A stretch of 64,000 bases of DNA from an uncultured Chitinophagaceae bacterium (GTDB lineage Bacteria > Bacteroidota > Bacteroidia > Chitinophagales > Chitinophagaceae). Positions 37,014 through 45,225 of the stretch are shown one piece after another. Position numbers and translations under genes: made by a program. The stretch covers positions 1 through 64,000 of the forward strand of contig CALKVC010000005.1 of NCBI GenBank assembly GCA_937996595.1, in the 5' to 3' direction. The notes under the pieces are model-generated. The model ran no database searches, had not been told where the DNA came from, and saw only the letters and a program-made list of their open reading frames with translations. Each line of letters opens with the position of its first letter. The stretch's first letter is position 1.

Positions 37014-37334
37014 TTACCATTTTTCTTCTTCACCGGTACCGGTATCCCAATTTTTAAAATGTTCCCTTAACCTGGCTTTTTCCATTTGCCGATCTATGAT
37101 CATGCTTGCGATTATCTTTCCCGAATCAACCCCGGGATTGCTGCTGATCAGGGATTTTAACTTTGTTTCGCTGATGTCTATCCGGTAAAGCAACTGTAGC
37201 AGTTTTGGGAAATCATTTATCAGCAGGTAATTGATCCTTTCTGCAAGGATGGCTTCCAGTTGACTGGCATCCACTTCCGTATTTATGCTTACCCCAAACT
37301 GATCACTTAGATAATTGATGATGTTTTTTTCCAT
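37014..37334 (-). CDS. Small conserved-type hypothetical protein
   Basis: A 106-residue soluble, mostly helical protein with no signal peptide or membrane segment. It contains YRIDISETKLKSLI and IASMIIDRQMEKARLREHF and an acidic, Trp-ended tail. I do not recognise the family. The gene starts 3 bp after the TIGR02757 stop on the same strand, so the two are probably cotranscribed. Confidence 0.65.
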   Translation of the reverse strand: MEKNIINYLSDQFGVSINTEVDASQLEAILAERINYLLINDFPKLLQLLYRIDISETKLKSLISSNPGVDSGKIIASMIIDRQMEKARLREHFKNWDTGTGEEEKW

Positions 37335-37337
37335 AGC

Positions 37338-38108
37338 TTAAAATTTTTCAATTACGCCCAGGGTAAACAGTGCATAATCATATTTAGCCGGGTCATGGGG
37401 TGCAAACAGTTTTAAAGTGTTTGTAAGTTCAATGGCAGCCAGCCAGTCGGTTTGTTTGCGCTGCATTAAATTAAAATGTCTTGCAACCCGTGCAACATGT
37501 ACATCCAGCGGAATCACCAGTTGAGAACTAGTGATTCCCTTCCAAATACCGAAATCCACACCGTGCCGGTCTTTTCGTACCATCCACCGCAGGTACATGT
37601 TCAACCGTTTGCAGCTGCTTTTTTTGGCAGGTGATGCCATATGTTTCCTTGTTCTGCCCGGAACATCCTGCATGGAAAAAAAATAACGGTAAAAGCCATC
37701 GAGGGCATTGCCTGTATCGGTATCGCCGGGTTTCAAACCAGCGGTAAAAGCCGATTCCAGCGAGTCGTGTTTTCCATAATGCATCTTAAAGAATGAAATG
37801 AAGTATAGCAGGTCGGTTGCATTAAACGTCCGGTGTTTGAATTGAAGCAGTTTTCGGAGATCGTTGCTGGTATGATTCAGGCAAAATGCATGCGGGCTGT
37901 TGCCCATCAGTTGCATCAGCTCTGCAGATTTTTTGATGATGCTGGTGCGGTTTCCCCAGGCAAATACGGCTGCAAAAAGCCCTGCGATTTCAATATCCTG
38001 TTTTTTTGTAAATGCATGCGGTATGCAAACCGGGTCGGTTAAAATAAAAGAAGGTTGATTATACTCATCAACCTTCCTGTCCAGGAATCTTTTTAATGTG
38101 TCCTGCAT
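37338..38108 (-). CDS. TIGR02757 (DUF2400) family protein
   Basis: A 256-residue protein matching the TIGR02757 pattern: FAAVFAWGNRTSIIKKS near the N-terminus, a KSSCKRLNMYLRWMVRKD segment and VIPLDVHVARVARHF near the C-terminus. The pattern of helices and the CKRL/VIPLDxHV motif resemble helix-hairpin-helix DNA glycosylase folds, but no enzymatic activity is established. It sits with the small hypothetical gene 3 bp downstream. Confidence 0.88.
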   Translation of the reverse strand: MQDTLKRFLDRKVDEYNQPSFILTDPVCIPHAFTKKQDIEIAGLFAAVFAWGNRTSIIKKSAELMQLMGNSPHAFCLNHTSNDLRKLLQFKHRTFNATDLLYFISFFKMHYGKHDSLESAFTAGLKPGDTDTGNALDGFYRYFFSMQDVPGRTRKHMASPAKKSSCKRLNMYLRWMVRKDRHGVDFGIWKGITSSQLVIPLDVHVARVARHFNLMQRKQTDWLAAIELTNTLKLFAPHDPAKYDYALFTLGVIEKF

Positions 38109-38132
38109 GTATCCGTTTCAGTTATTAATTCT

Positions 38133-39299
38133 TTACCCGATTGCCTGTTCCAGGTCTGTTATGAGGTCATCGGCATCTTCAATGCCAACACTGAGCCTGA
38201 TCAATCCGTCTGACAAACCATTTTTTATCCGTTCTTCCCTTGGAATACTGGCGTGCGTCATGCTGGAAGGGTGGTTGATAAGCGATTCCACCCCACCCAG
38301 GCTTTCAGCCAGCGAAAATATCCTGGTAGAAGACAATACTCTTTTGGCTGCATCTATGCTGTCATCTTTCAGTGTGAAGCTCATCATGCCACCAAATCCC
38401 CTCATCTGTTCTTTTGCAATGTTATAATTGGGGTGGTCTTCAAAACCACACCAGTACACTTTTTCAACTTTCGGGTGGTTACGCAGGTATGCTGCAATCT
38501 TTTCGCCATTAAGGCAATGCTGTTTCATCCTTACATGAAGTGTTTTAATGCCCCGTAAAACCAGGAAGCAATCCATCGGCCCGGGAACAGCCCCGCAGCT
38601 TTTCTGGATGAAATATAATTGTTCACGAAGGTCTTTGTCATTCATGATAAGCGCGCCTTGTATCACATCGCTGTGGCCGCCAAGGTATTTGGTGGAAGAA
38701 TGCATTACGATGTCAGCCCCCAGGTCGAGCGGGTTTTGCAGATACGGGGAGGCGAATGTGTTGTCTACACACAGCAACGCACCTGCTTTTTTTGCGATGG
38801 CCGCTGCCGCCTTTATGTCCGTGATGTTCATCAATGGGTTTGTGGGCGTTTCAATCCATATTAGCTTTGTTTTTGCTGTAACGGCGGACTGGATATTTGC
38901 TGCATGGGTCGTATCAACATATATAAAACGGATGCCGAATTTTTCAAACACTTTTGTAAAAAGCCTGTAAGTGCCGCCATACATGTCGTTGGCAGCAATT
39001 ACTTCATCGCCGGGCGACAGGAGTTTTATCACTGCATCTGTTGCAGCAACACCGCTGCTGAACGCAAGGCCGTAATTTCCGTTTTCAAGCACCGCCAATG
39101 CTGTTTCCAGGGCAAACCTTGTTGGGTTCTGCGAGCGAGCATACTCGTATCCTTTGTTAACGCCCGGTGCCGATTGCACATAAGTGGAAGTTTGAAATAT
39201 GGGAGTCATGATCGCACCGGTTCCGGGATCAGGCTCGGCGCCGGCATGAATAATCCTGGTAGCCAGCTTTTTGCCGGCAAGCATGTTCTTATCACTCAT
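38133..39299 (-). CDS. PLP-dependent trans-sulfuration enzyme (cystathionine gamma-synthase/lyase)
   Basis: A 388-residue Cys/Met metabolism PLP enzyme. Residues YEYARSQNPTR, SSGVAATDAV, NDMYGGTYRLF, VDNTFASPYLQNPL and the PLP-lysine motif SSTKYLGGHSDV are all clear, as is the C-terminal SLGGVESLINHPSSMTH. Synthase and lyase cannot be told apart safely by eye. The ATG at 39299 (MSDKNMLAGKK) is preferred over the upstream ATG at 39332. A TAATTTTG -7-like site lies at the complement of 39320-39327. Confidence 0.92.
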   Translation of the reverse strand: MSDKNMLAGKKLATRIIHAGAEPDPGTGAIMTPIFQTSTYVQSAPGVNKGYEYARSQNPTRFALETALAVLENGNYGLAFSSGVAATDAVIKLLSPGDEVIAANDMYGGTYRLFTKVFEKFGIRFIYVDTTHAANIQSAVTAKTKLIWIETPTNPLMNITDIKAAAAIAKKAGALLCVDNTFASPYLQNPLDLGADIVMHSSTKYLGGHSDVIQGALIMNDKDLREQLYFIQKSCGAVPGPMDCFLVLRGIKTLHVRMKQHCLNGEKIAAYLRNHPKVEKVYWCGFEDHPNYNIAKEQMRGFGGMMSFTLKDDSIDAAKRVLSSTRIFSLAESLGGVESLINHPSSMTHASIPREERIKNGLSDGLIRLSVGIEDADDLITDLEQAIG

Positions 39300-39350
39300 C
39301 TTGTGTTTTTTTTGATGATCAAAATTAATCAATATAAATACAAAGCCGGG

Positions 39351-41213
39351 CTATTTATGCAGCATTTGTGCCACACACAGGTAACGCCAGTCATAATTAT
39401 CGGCATCATGTGCATGTTGCGGCTTTCCTTTTTTTGCCAGCACATGCGGTTTTAAGATATCTTCTTTTACAAGTTTTGCTTTGGCTTCATATAAGTAATC
39501 TTTCATCAGCGGGTTGCTCATCCATTGTTTCTGTGGAGGCTCATAGCCAATTTTATCTGTACGCCAAACGATATTGTGCGGAAGCTTGTTTTCCATCACA
39601 GCCCTCAGAATATACTTGGTGAATCCGTTTTTTATTTTGTATGCCGAAGGAAGTGAAAAGATGAACTTCACCATTTCATCATACAGGAATGGCAGCCTTA
39701 CTTCCCTTCCGTGGGCCATGGCATTCCGGTCGCTGTACCGCAGCAATTCTTCCAGGCCATGTTGTACCGTGTTGAAATAAAGGATATCATTCAGTTTGGT
39801 AACAACCGGTTTATGAATGCCTTCCCATTCCCTTCCTTTCAGGTATCCCATCATGGTGCCGGTAACTTCTGTATTGCTGATGATCTTGTTGTATTCTTTC
39901 TTTTCCAGCGCAATGGATGCATGGGAAGGAAGAAATGCGGCTAGAATATTTTTCAGGCTCCAGGGAAAGCTAACCTGGTTTTGCTGTAACAGGTATTTTT
40001 CCCTGGAAGCGGCAGAAAAATGATTCCTGCTTACCAGTTCCTGCAAATACCAGTGAACATATTTATGGTACCCGGCAAATATTTCATCAGCGCCCTGGCC
40101 GTCAAGCAAAACTTTTATATTATGGGTTTTGGCGAGTTCATACACTTTATACTGTGCGTAAACGCTGGATGAAGGAAAAGGTTCTTCCTGGTGGTAACAG
40201 AGTTTTTCAAAATCGTTTAACAGGTTCTGTGCCGTAGGGGCTGTTGTATAATTTTCTACGTTAAAATGTTTTGAAACCTGTTTTATATATTGCTGTTCAT
40301 TTTTTTCATAACCCGGAAAAACGGCAGAAAATGTTTTTAATTTTCCGGTTAGGCTATCGGAATGTTTGCTAATGTAATACAGGATGGATGAACTGTCGAG
40401 GCCACCACTAAGGCTGGCGCCAACCGGCACATCGCTCCTAAGCCTTCTGTTTACAGAGGTATACAGAAAAGTGTCAAGTGTTTTTACTGCCGGTTCTTCA
40501 CCGATCTTTACCTGTGCCTGTTTATCTATGTCCCAGTAATGTTCAACCACGAGGTGGTTTTCCGGTGCATGGAATTTCAGGTAATGAGCGGGCGGAAGCG
40601 AATAGATCTGTTTATAAAAAGTTTGTGATTTATTTGCCGGGTTTTGAACATAGCCAAGCGTAACGTAATTGAGAATCATTTTATTTTCAACCGTTTTTTC
40701 AATGCCTGCTGCCCAAATCCCTTTCATTTCACTGGCAAATGCAAAAACATTTTTTTCACTGTAATAGTAAAATGGCTTTTCTCCAAAACGGTCCCTGGCT
40801 GCAAACAGGCACTGTTCTTTTTCATCCCATATGGCAAAAGCAAACATACCGTCGAGATATTGCAGGCATTTTTCCCGGTAGCAGTCGTATGCAGCGAGTA
40901 TCACTTCGGTATCGCTTTCAGTGAAAAAATGATAGCCTGATTTTTTCAGTTCCCTTTTCAGTTCAATGTAATTATATATTTCACCATTATAAACAATGCT
41001 GTATTGATGCATATAATGCATGGGCTGGGCAGCGGCTTCAGAAAGATCAATGATGGCAAGCCTTCTGTGTGCAAGGCCTGCGTTGTTTTTCCGGTTTATC
41101 CAGTACCCTTCACCGTCAGGCCCGCGGTGGGCGATAGCCGCAGCCATATTTTTAAGAACATCGGGGTTTAAAAAATTTTTATCCGGGGAGATGATACCTG
41201 CAATGCCACACAT
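39351..41213 (-). CDS. asnB: Asparagine synthetase (glutamine-hydrolysing)
   Basis: A 620-residue AsnB-type enzyme. Processing to Cys2 (MCGIAG) leaves the class II glutaminase nucleophile. AHRRLAIIDLS, YNGEIYNYIEL and SDTEVILAAY mark the amidotransferase domain (1-210). The synthetase domain has the PPi loop SGGLDSSSI and LLDGQGADEIFAGY. The paralogous family also works in exopolysaccharide loci, but here it is apart from the glycan operon. No terminator is seen before the trans-sulfuration gene, 51 bp downstream. Confidence 0.92.
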   Translation of the reverse strand: MCGIAGIISPDKNFLNPDVLKNMAAAIAHRGPDGEGYWINRKNNAGLAHRRLAIIDLSEAAAQPMHYMHQYSIVYNGEIYNYIELKRELKKSGYHFFTESDTEVILAAYDCYREKCLQYLDGMFAFAIWDEKEQCLFAARDRFGEKPFYYYSEKNVFAFASEMKGIWAAGIEKTVENKMILNYVTLGYVQNPANKSQTFYKQIYSLPPAHYLKFHAPENHLVVEHYWDIDKQAQVKIGEEPAVKTLDTFLYTSVNRRLRSDVPVGASLSGGLDSSSILYYISKHSDSLTGKLKTFSAVFPGYEKNEQQYIKQVSKHFNVENYTTAPTAQNLLNDFEKLCYHQEEPFPSSSVYAQYKVYELAKTHNIKVLLDGQGADEIFAGYHKYVHWYLQELVSRNHFSAASREKYLLQQNQVSFPWSLKNILAAFLPSHASIALEKKEYNKIISNTEVTGTMMGYLKGREWEGIHKPVVTKLNDILYFNTVQHGLEELLRYSDRNAMAHGREVRLPFLYDEMVKFIFSLPSAYKIKNGFTKYILRAVMENKLPHNIVWRTDKIGYEPPQKQWMSNPLMKDYLYEAKAKLVKEDILKPHVLAKKGKPQHAHDADNYDWRYLCVAQMLHK

Positions 41214-41251
41214 GTTGTAAATATCATTATTCCGGTAAGGGTAGCCAAAAA

Positions 41252-41914
41252 TTATTTTGTAAAACTGATTGGCAAAACAGCTTTCACATTGTCCCAGGCC
41301 ATCAGCAAACCGGTTCCGGAAGGACTGTCTTCAAATATCATGGTAAAATCTTCCAGCGTCGGGTTTTGCAAGCTAACGGGAATATCGGTTTGTAATATAT
41401 CTTTTGAGCGGTCCATATGCAATCCCCAGGTATACAGGTTGCTGTTTAAAACGATTGTCCATTTATCAGGAAATGGGATACAGTATATCACATACCGGCC
41501 CTTATTTACAACATGCCCGTTGATAACAACCTGTTTGAAAAATTCTATTTCGGTGGCTTCATTGGCACCAAGGCGCCATTCTCTGCCATAAATGCAAAGA
41601 CTGTTTTCTGTATTTCCAAAAATCATCCGGCCCTTTTTTTGCGGCCTGCTGTAAATGACCCTGCATGCCAGGTTGCCGGAATCGGTGCCGTTCATTTTCA
41701 ATACCGGGTATGCAGATGGGGAATAGCTTATATCAAGCGGTGATTTATCATATGTGGTATACGGGTTAAGTTTTTCCTTATTTATCAGCGTATCGGCAAT
41801 AACCGAAACCTTGTTTCCTGACTGATCAACTTTTGTATTACATGATAACAGAACTAAAGAAATTGATATGAACAGGCATATTAACAGGCAGGTTGGTTTT
41901 TTCAACATAAACAT
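41252..41914 (-). CDS. DUF2911 lipoprotein
   Basis: A 220-residue protein with a lipoprotein signal (CLFISISLVLLSC, lipobox Cys at about 25). The DUF2911 body has VIYSRPQKKGRMIFG, WRLGANEATEIEFF, KGRYVIYCIPFPDKWTIVLN and an MAWDN strand near the end. DUF2911 proteins are secreted beta-rich proteins of unknown function. It is the downstream member of a tandem pair, 5 bp from its paralogue, so they share an operon. Confidence 0.86.
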   Translation of the reverse strand: MFMLKKPTCLLICLFISISLVLLSCNTKVDQSGNKVSVIADTLINKEKLNPYTTYDKSPLDISYSPSAYPVLKMNGTDSGNLACRVIYSRPQKKGRMIFGNTENSLCIYGREWRLGANEATEIEFFKQVVINGHVVNKGRYVIYCIPFPDKWTIVLNSNLYTWGLHMDRSKDILQTDIPVSLQNPTLEDFTMIFEDSPSGTGLLMAWDNVKAVLPISFTK

Positions 41915-41919
41915 ATTGG

Positions 41920-42483
41920 TTATAATGAAATGGGTAAACTAATTTTTATATCATCCCAGGTTACCTGCAAGGAAAACCCGGTTGTCGTTTTTTCAAAATA
42001 CATTGACAGGTATTCTTCCGGTGCCGTCATTTTTTCAACAGGCACATCAACCCGCATAATATCTTTTTGCCTGTCGTATTTAAATGAGCCCCAGATATCT
42101 GTTTCCCGGTTCAGTATAATTGTCCATTTGCTGCTGTCTGGTATGGCGTATAAAGTATACCGGCCTTTTTTCAGTTTATTATTCCTTATTTTAACCGGCT
42201 GGAAAAATTCTATTTCGGTAGCTTCATTGGCCCCTAATCTCCATACTTTTCCATATTCAATCAGGTTACCGAAAATAAGCCGGCCGTTTTTTTGCGGCCT
42301 GCTGTATACAATTCTAGCCATCAATGGTTCTTTTGCTTTTTCCTGGATCCTTAGCAGGGGATAATTGTCGGGGTAGTAACTAATATCCAACGGTGATTTA
42401 TCCAGTTGAGGAGGTTTAGACTGGCAAAAAACCGAGGGGCAGTTTAAAACGCATGTGAAAAGGAAAAAAATGAGTTGTTTCAT
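41920..42483 (-). CDS. DUF2911 secreted protein (tandem paralogue)
   Basis: A 187-residue protein with a signal peptide (about 1-20, ending SVFCQ). It shares YSRPQKNGRLIFG, WRLGANEATEIEFF and KGRYTLYAIPDSSKWTIILN with the next gene, and has no lipobox Cys aligned at the end of its signal. The pair arose by tandem duplication; one copy is lipid-anchored and the other soluble. The function is unknown. Confidence 0.86.
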   Translation of the reverse strand: MKQLIFFLFTCVLNCPSVFCQSKPPQLDKSPLDISYYPDNYPLLRIQEKAKEPLMARIVYSRPQKNGRLIFGNLIEYGKVWRLGANEATEIEFFQPVKIRNNKLKKGRYTLYAIPDSSKWTIILNRETDIWGSFKYDRQKDIMRVDVPVEKMTAPEEYLSMYFEKTTTGFSLQVTWDDIKISLPISL

Positions 42484-42510
42484 CAGTATGGCTGTTTTTT
42501 CAAAGATATA

Positions 42511-43110
42511 TTAATCGGTATGTAATAATTGTTCCAGCGTATGTTGGGCATGATTTTTTAACAAAGGGAAAAAGTCATCATAATAGAGTTTAAGCATTGG
42601 CAATTTATCTGTGAATATGCTGAAAGCGTCATCAGGGTTATCAAGGTATTTAGCCCGTTGCACCAGCCCGTAAAAACTTTTTTGTATGCCCCGGGTATGC
42701 CTGTAATTAAGTAACCAGTTGTGTAGTTTCATGTAAGGAAAGATAGACTGAAAACCTGCAGGCAATTCATTTACATGCGCATCCAATATTGCATATGTGC
42801 CCGTGCTGAATGATTCCAGTTGTGATACGGATGCAAATTCATTGCTGTCATTTGCCAGGAAATAATCATAAACAATATCAGTGAATGCACCGGCATATAA
42901 ACCATATGCCGGTTTGAAAACCTGTTTCATTTCCCTGGTTACGGCATGCGTATCGGTGAAGTTATCAATGCTCCGGTGAAGCCTGATGCCAGCTTGAATA
43001 GCCGGGTTGTACTGGTATTGTTTTTTCCCTTTCACGAAATCACTGATCATGTTACCAACCAGCACCTGGGGAAGGCCAAAAGACAAATGTGCATGCGCCA
43101 GGTAATTCAT
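42511..43110 (-). CDS. Acyl carrier protein phosphodiesterase, AcpH-like
   Basis: A 199-residue protein close in length to AcpH (about 193). The N-terminal MNYLAHAHLSFG and VGNMISDFVKGKK with GIRLHRSIDNFTDTH match the HD-like AcpH signature. AcpH removes 4'-phosphopantetheine from holo-acyl carrier protein. The ATG at 43110 is chosen because conservation begins at that Met; the earlier start at 43143 adds 11 unrelated residues. Confidence 0.85.
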   Translation of the reverse strand: MNYLAHAHLSFGLPQVLVGNMISDFVKGKKQYQYNPAIQAGIRLHRSIDNFTDTHAVTREMKQVFKPAYGLYAGAFTDIVYDYFLANDSNEFASVSQLESFSTGTYAILDAHVNELPAGFQSIFPYMKLHNWLLNYRHTRGIQKSFYGLVQRAKYLDNPDDAFSIFTDKLPMLKLYYDDFFPLLKNHAQHTLEQLLHTD

Positions 43111-43332
43111 GTGTAAATGTACATTCAAACCGCTTATATTCATTTATCACTTTTTAACAGCAGCATCGCAAGATTTATAATTTTATTAAGATATACATGT
43201 AAACCATTGCCGGTATTGGTTTTTACGCAAATGTTTACTGTAATCCGGGATATTTCGTTTGCCGTTTATCTAATTCTGTCTTCCAAAACAGTACACGGTC
43301 ATTTTCAGGATAAACCAGGGTGCAGCTTCCTG

Positions 43333-43340
43333 TAGATTTG
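43333..43340 (+). promoter_or_regulatory. Candidate -7 element of the PepSY-like gene
   Basis: TAGATTTG is an exact TAnnTTTG match, 58 bp before the ATG at 43399. No well-placed -33 TTTG is visible. The rest of the 288-bp spacer from 43111 shows no gene. Confidence 0.45.
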
Positions 43341-43398
43341 TATGGTAAAATGCGGTAAGCCATGCCGCAGTATTAAATAACCAATAAAAAGTATAGAC

Positions 43399-43854
43399 AT
43401 GAAAAAGTTAACAGCCATTATTGCCGCATTTGTCCTTTTGATAAGTACAAGTGCTTTTGCAAACACAGGTATCGGTATTGATAATGTCTCTAAAACAGTG
43501 AAGGAGGCATTTGAAAAGAATTTTTCAGGGGCGCAGCAGGTTTCCTGGGAGCAAACTGATAACCTTTACTTCGCTACATTCAACTATAATGAGAAAGAAG
43601 TGAATGCGGCTTACAATGAAAAAGGGGAGTTGATCGGTGTTTCACGAAAACTGCAGTTATCTGACATTCCGTTAAAAGTTTCCAATGCCTTAAAGCAGGA
43701 GTTTGAAGGCTATAACATTTTAAATACGGTTACTGAAATGTTATATGAGGGCCAGACGGTTTATTATGCAACAGCCGAAGGGGTGAGTAAAATCCTTAAA
43801 CTGAAATGTTTTTCAGACGGCCAGGTGTATGTTGAAAAAAGGATAAGAAAATAA
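43399..43854 (+). CDS. PepSY-like periplasmic protein
   Basis: A 151-residue protein with a signal peptide (about 1-21, STSAFA) and two repeated PepSY/DUF2874-like units. The first has AFEKNFSGAQQVSWEQTDN and FNYNEKEVNAAYNEKGEL; the second starts PLKVSNALKQEFEGYNI. Proteins of this kind (putative beta-lactamase-inhibitor-like PepSY) are common in Bacteroidota and may inhibit proteases or sense the envelope state; the function here is unproven. It precedes the 113-bp inverted-repeat element. Confidence 0.82.
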   Translation: MKKLTAIIAAFVLLISTSAFANTGIGIDNVSKTVKEAFEKNFSGAQQVSWEQTDNLYFATFNYNEKEVNAAYNEKGELIGVSRKLQLSDIPLKVSNALKQEFEGYNILNTVTEMLYEGQTVYYATAEGVSKILKLKCFSDGQVYVEKRIRK

Positions 43855-43881
43855 AGCCGGTTCATAGATTCTTTTTTCGGG

Positions 43882-43994
43882 AAACTGTATCAAAGTTGAT
43901 CTTGTCATGTAATTCAAAAAAAGGGCTTCTGCAGTATGTTGTAACGCTGCTTTTTTGCTCAAAATTCATGATATGCGCTGCTTTGATACAGTTT
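43882..43994. repeat. 113-bp element with perfect 14-bp inverted ends
   Basis: AAACTGTATCAAAG (43882-43895) is the exact reverse complement of 43981-43994. Between them, GCAG (43931-43934) and CTGC (43947-43950) with flanking A and T runs (43916-43922, 43951-43956) form an inner stem. Runs of T follow both the inner stem and the right arm (43992-43998). It may be a MITE-like insertion or a nested terminator of the upstream gene. Confidence 0.65.
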
Positions 43995-44224
43995 TTTTGA
44001 TAGAAACCAGGAAATTGTTCTTAATTTGTATATAATCAAATAAATATAGATATAAAATTATACTAATTTTAATGCCGTGGCAACAGGAAACCCCATTTTC
44101 ACGATTGATATTATTAAATAATATAAATTGATTTTTAATAAATTGTTAATCAATCTATTATATAATAAATGCCTGATATTTTTTTTAAAAAATGACAGAT
44201 AATGATAAAATAATCTCTGTATAA

Positions 44225-44255
44225 TTTGGAATTAGGATTTTTAATAGTATTTTTA
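44225..44255 (+). promoter_or_regulatory. Promoter of the polysaccharide operon
   Basis: TTTG at 44225-44228, 19 nt, then TATTTTTA at 44248-44255 (7 of 8 to TAnnTTTG). This is the best-spaced -33/-7 pair upstream of the operon. Expected transcription start near 44259 gives a leader of about 165 nt. Confidence 0.65.
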
Positions 44256-44270
44256 CGCTCAGGATATGGC

Positions 44271-44410
44271 CACAAACTACATCCTCAACAACTTAGCTTT
44301 ACTTACCTCTTTATCCTACCAAATACCTCAGTCTTTTCCTATCCTGTAAGAAACCTTACCTCCAACCCTATCTAAAAGCTTCCCAATATTTATATTTTTA
44401 TAAATAACCC
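44271..44410 (+). promoter_or_regulatory. C-rich, G-poor untranslated leader (rut-like)
   Basis: By direct count this 140-nt stretch has 43 C and only 5 G. It is nearly unstructured and pyrimidine-rich, the composition of Rho-utilisation sites. Together with the UpxY gene in the operon, it suggests that early Rho termination is overcome by the antiterminator. Confidence 0.45.
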
Positions 44411-44423
44411 TAATGGTATTATT

Positions 44424-45200
44424 ATGGCAAGCAGATTCGTCGGATTTATTTTAATTATTTCGGTAATGGTTTCTTGTAATACAAGCAGGAAAGTGGCATA
44501 TTTTGAAAATGTACAGGATGCGGCATTTAAATCTACCCTGGCAACAGTAGAAGCGCCTATCCAGGCAAATGATATTCTTACTATAACAATCAGCAGCCTT
44601 AATGCGGAAGCATCCGCCATATTTAACCCTTCCAGTAATTCTGTTACCCGGATTGCATCAGCATCAGGAACAGAAACAATAGCCGGCGGATACCTGGTAA
44701 ACCCGGAAGGTAATATCCAGTTGCCGATCATTGGAAATGTAGTGGCGGCAGGGCTTACCAAAAAACAACTGAAAGAAAGTATCACCAATATACTGTTATC
44801 CAAAAAATTATTGATTGATCCGATTGTAGATATCCGTTACCTGAATTTTGAGGTAACCGTTTTGGGGGAAGTTGGCCGGCCTACCGTAATTACGGTTCCC
44901 AGTGAAAAGATATCATTGATAAAGGCATTGGGCCTGGCCGGAGACCTGACCATTTATGGCCGTCGTGATAATGTACTGCTGATCCGTGAAGAAAACGGCC
45001 AGCGCATCACCAGGCATATAGACCTTAATTCCAGTGAGTTTTTAAGTTCACCATACTATTACCTGCAACCCAATGATGTGATTTATGTAGAACCGAATAA
45101 AACCAAAGTGGCCAGTTCAAGCAGGTCGCAACAGGTTGTGCCGATTGTGTTAAGCAGCCTTTCTATCATTGTGGTTGTAATTACAAGCCTGATCAAGTAA
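44424..45200 (+). CDS. Wza-like polysaccharide export lipoprotein
   Basis: A 258-residue outer membrane export protein. The lipobox Cys is residue 18 (ISVMVSC). A Poly_export (PES) domain (about 40-140, IQANDILTITISSLN and GYLVNPEGNIQLPIIG) is followed by a SLBB domain (VTVLGEVGRPTVITVPSEKISLIKAL) and a C-terminal hydrophobic helix (IVLSSLSIIVVVITSLI) for the outer membrane. It would form the export channel paired with the Wzc-like protein 25 bp downstream. It is the first gene of the operon. Confidence 0.94.
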   Translation: MASRFVGFILIISVMVSCNTSRKVAYFENVQDAAFKSTLATVEAPIQANDILTITISSLNAEASAIFNPSSNSVTRIASASGTETIAGGYLVNPEGNIQLPIIGNVVAAGLTKKQLKESITNILLSKKLLIDPIVDIRYLNFEVTVLGEVGRPTVITVPSEKISLIKALGLAGDLTIYGRRDNVLLIREENGQRITRHIDLNSSEFLSSPYYYLQPNDVIYVEPNKTKVASSSRSQQVVPIVLSSLSIIVVVITSLIK

Positions 45201-45225
45201 TAGCAAGTAACAGAGAAATCGTACC

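Larger units (their letters stand above)
43855..44423. other. 569-bp AT-rich regulatory spacer before the polysaccharide operon
   Basis: No gene is seen. In order it holds the 113-bp inverted-repeat element (43882-43994), a very AT-rich stretch (44030-44220), a near-consensus promoter (44225-44255) and a C-rich, G-poor leader (44271-44410). Confidence 0.65.

Noticed and set aside
39300..39332. Earlier start of the trans-sulfuration enzyme
   Set aside because: It would include a -7-like element in the coding region and adds no conserved residues.
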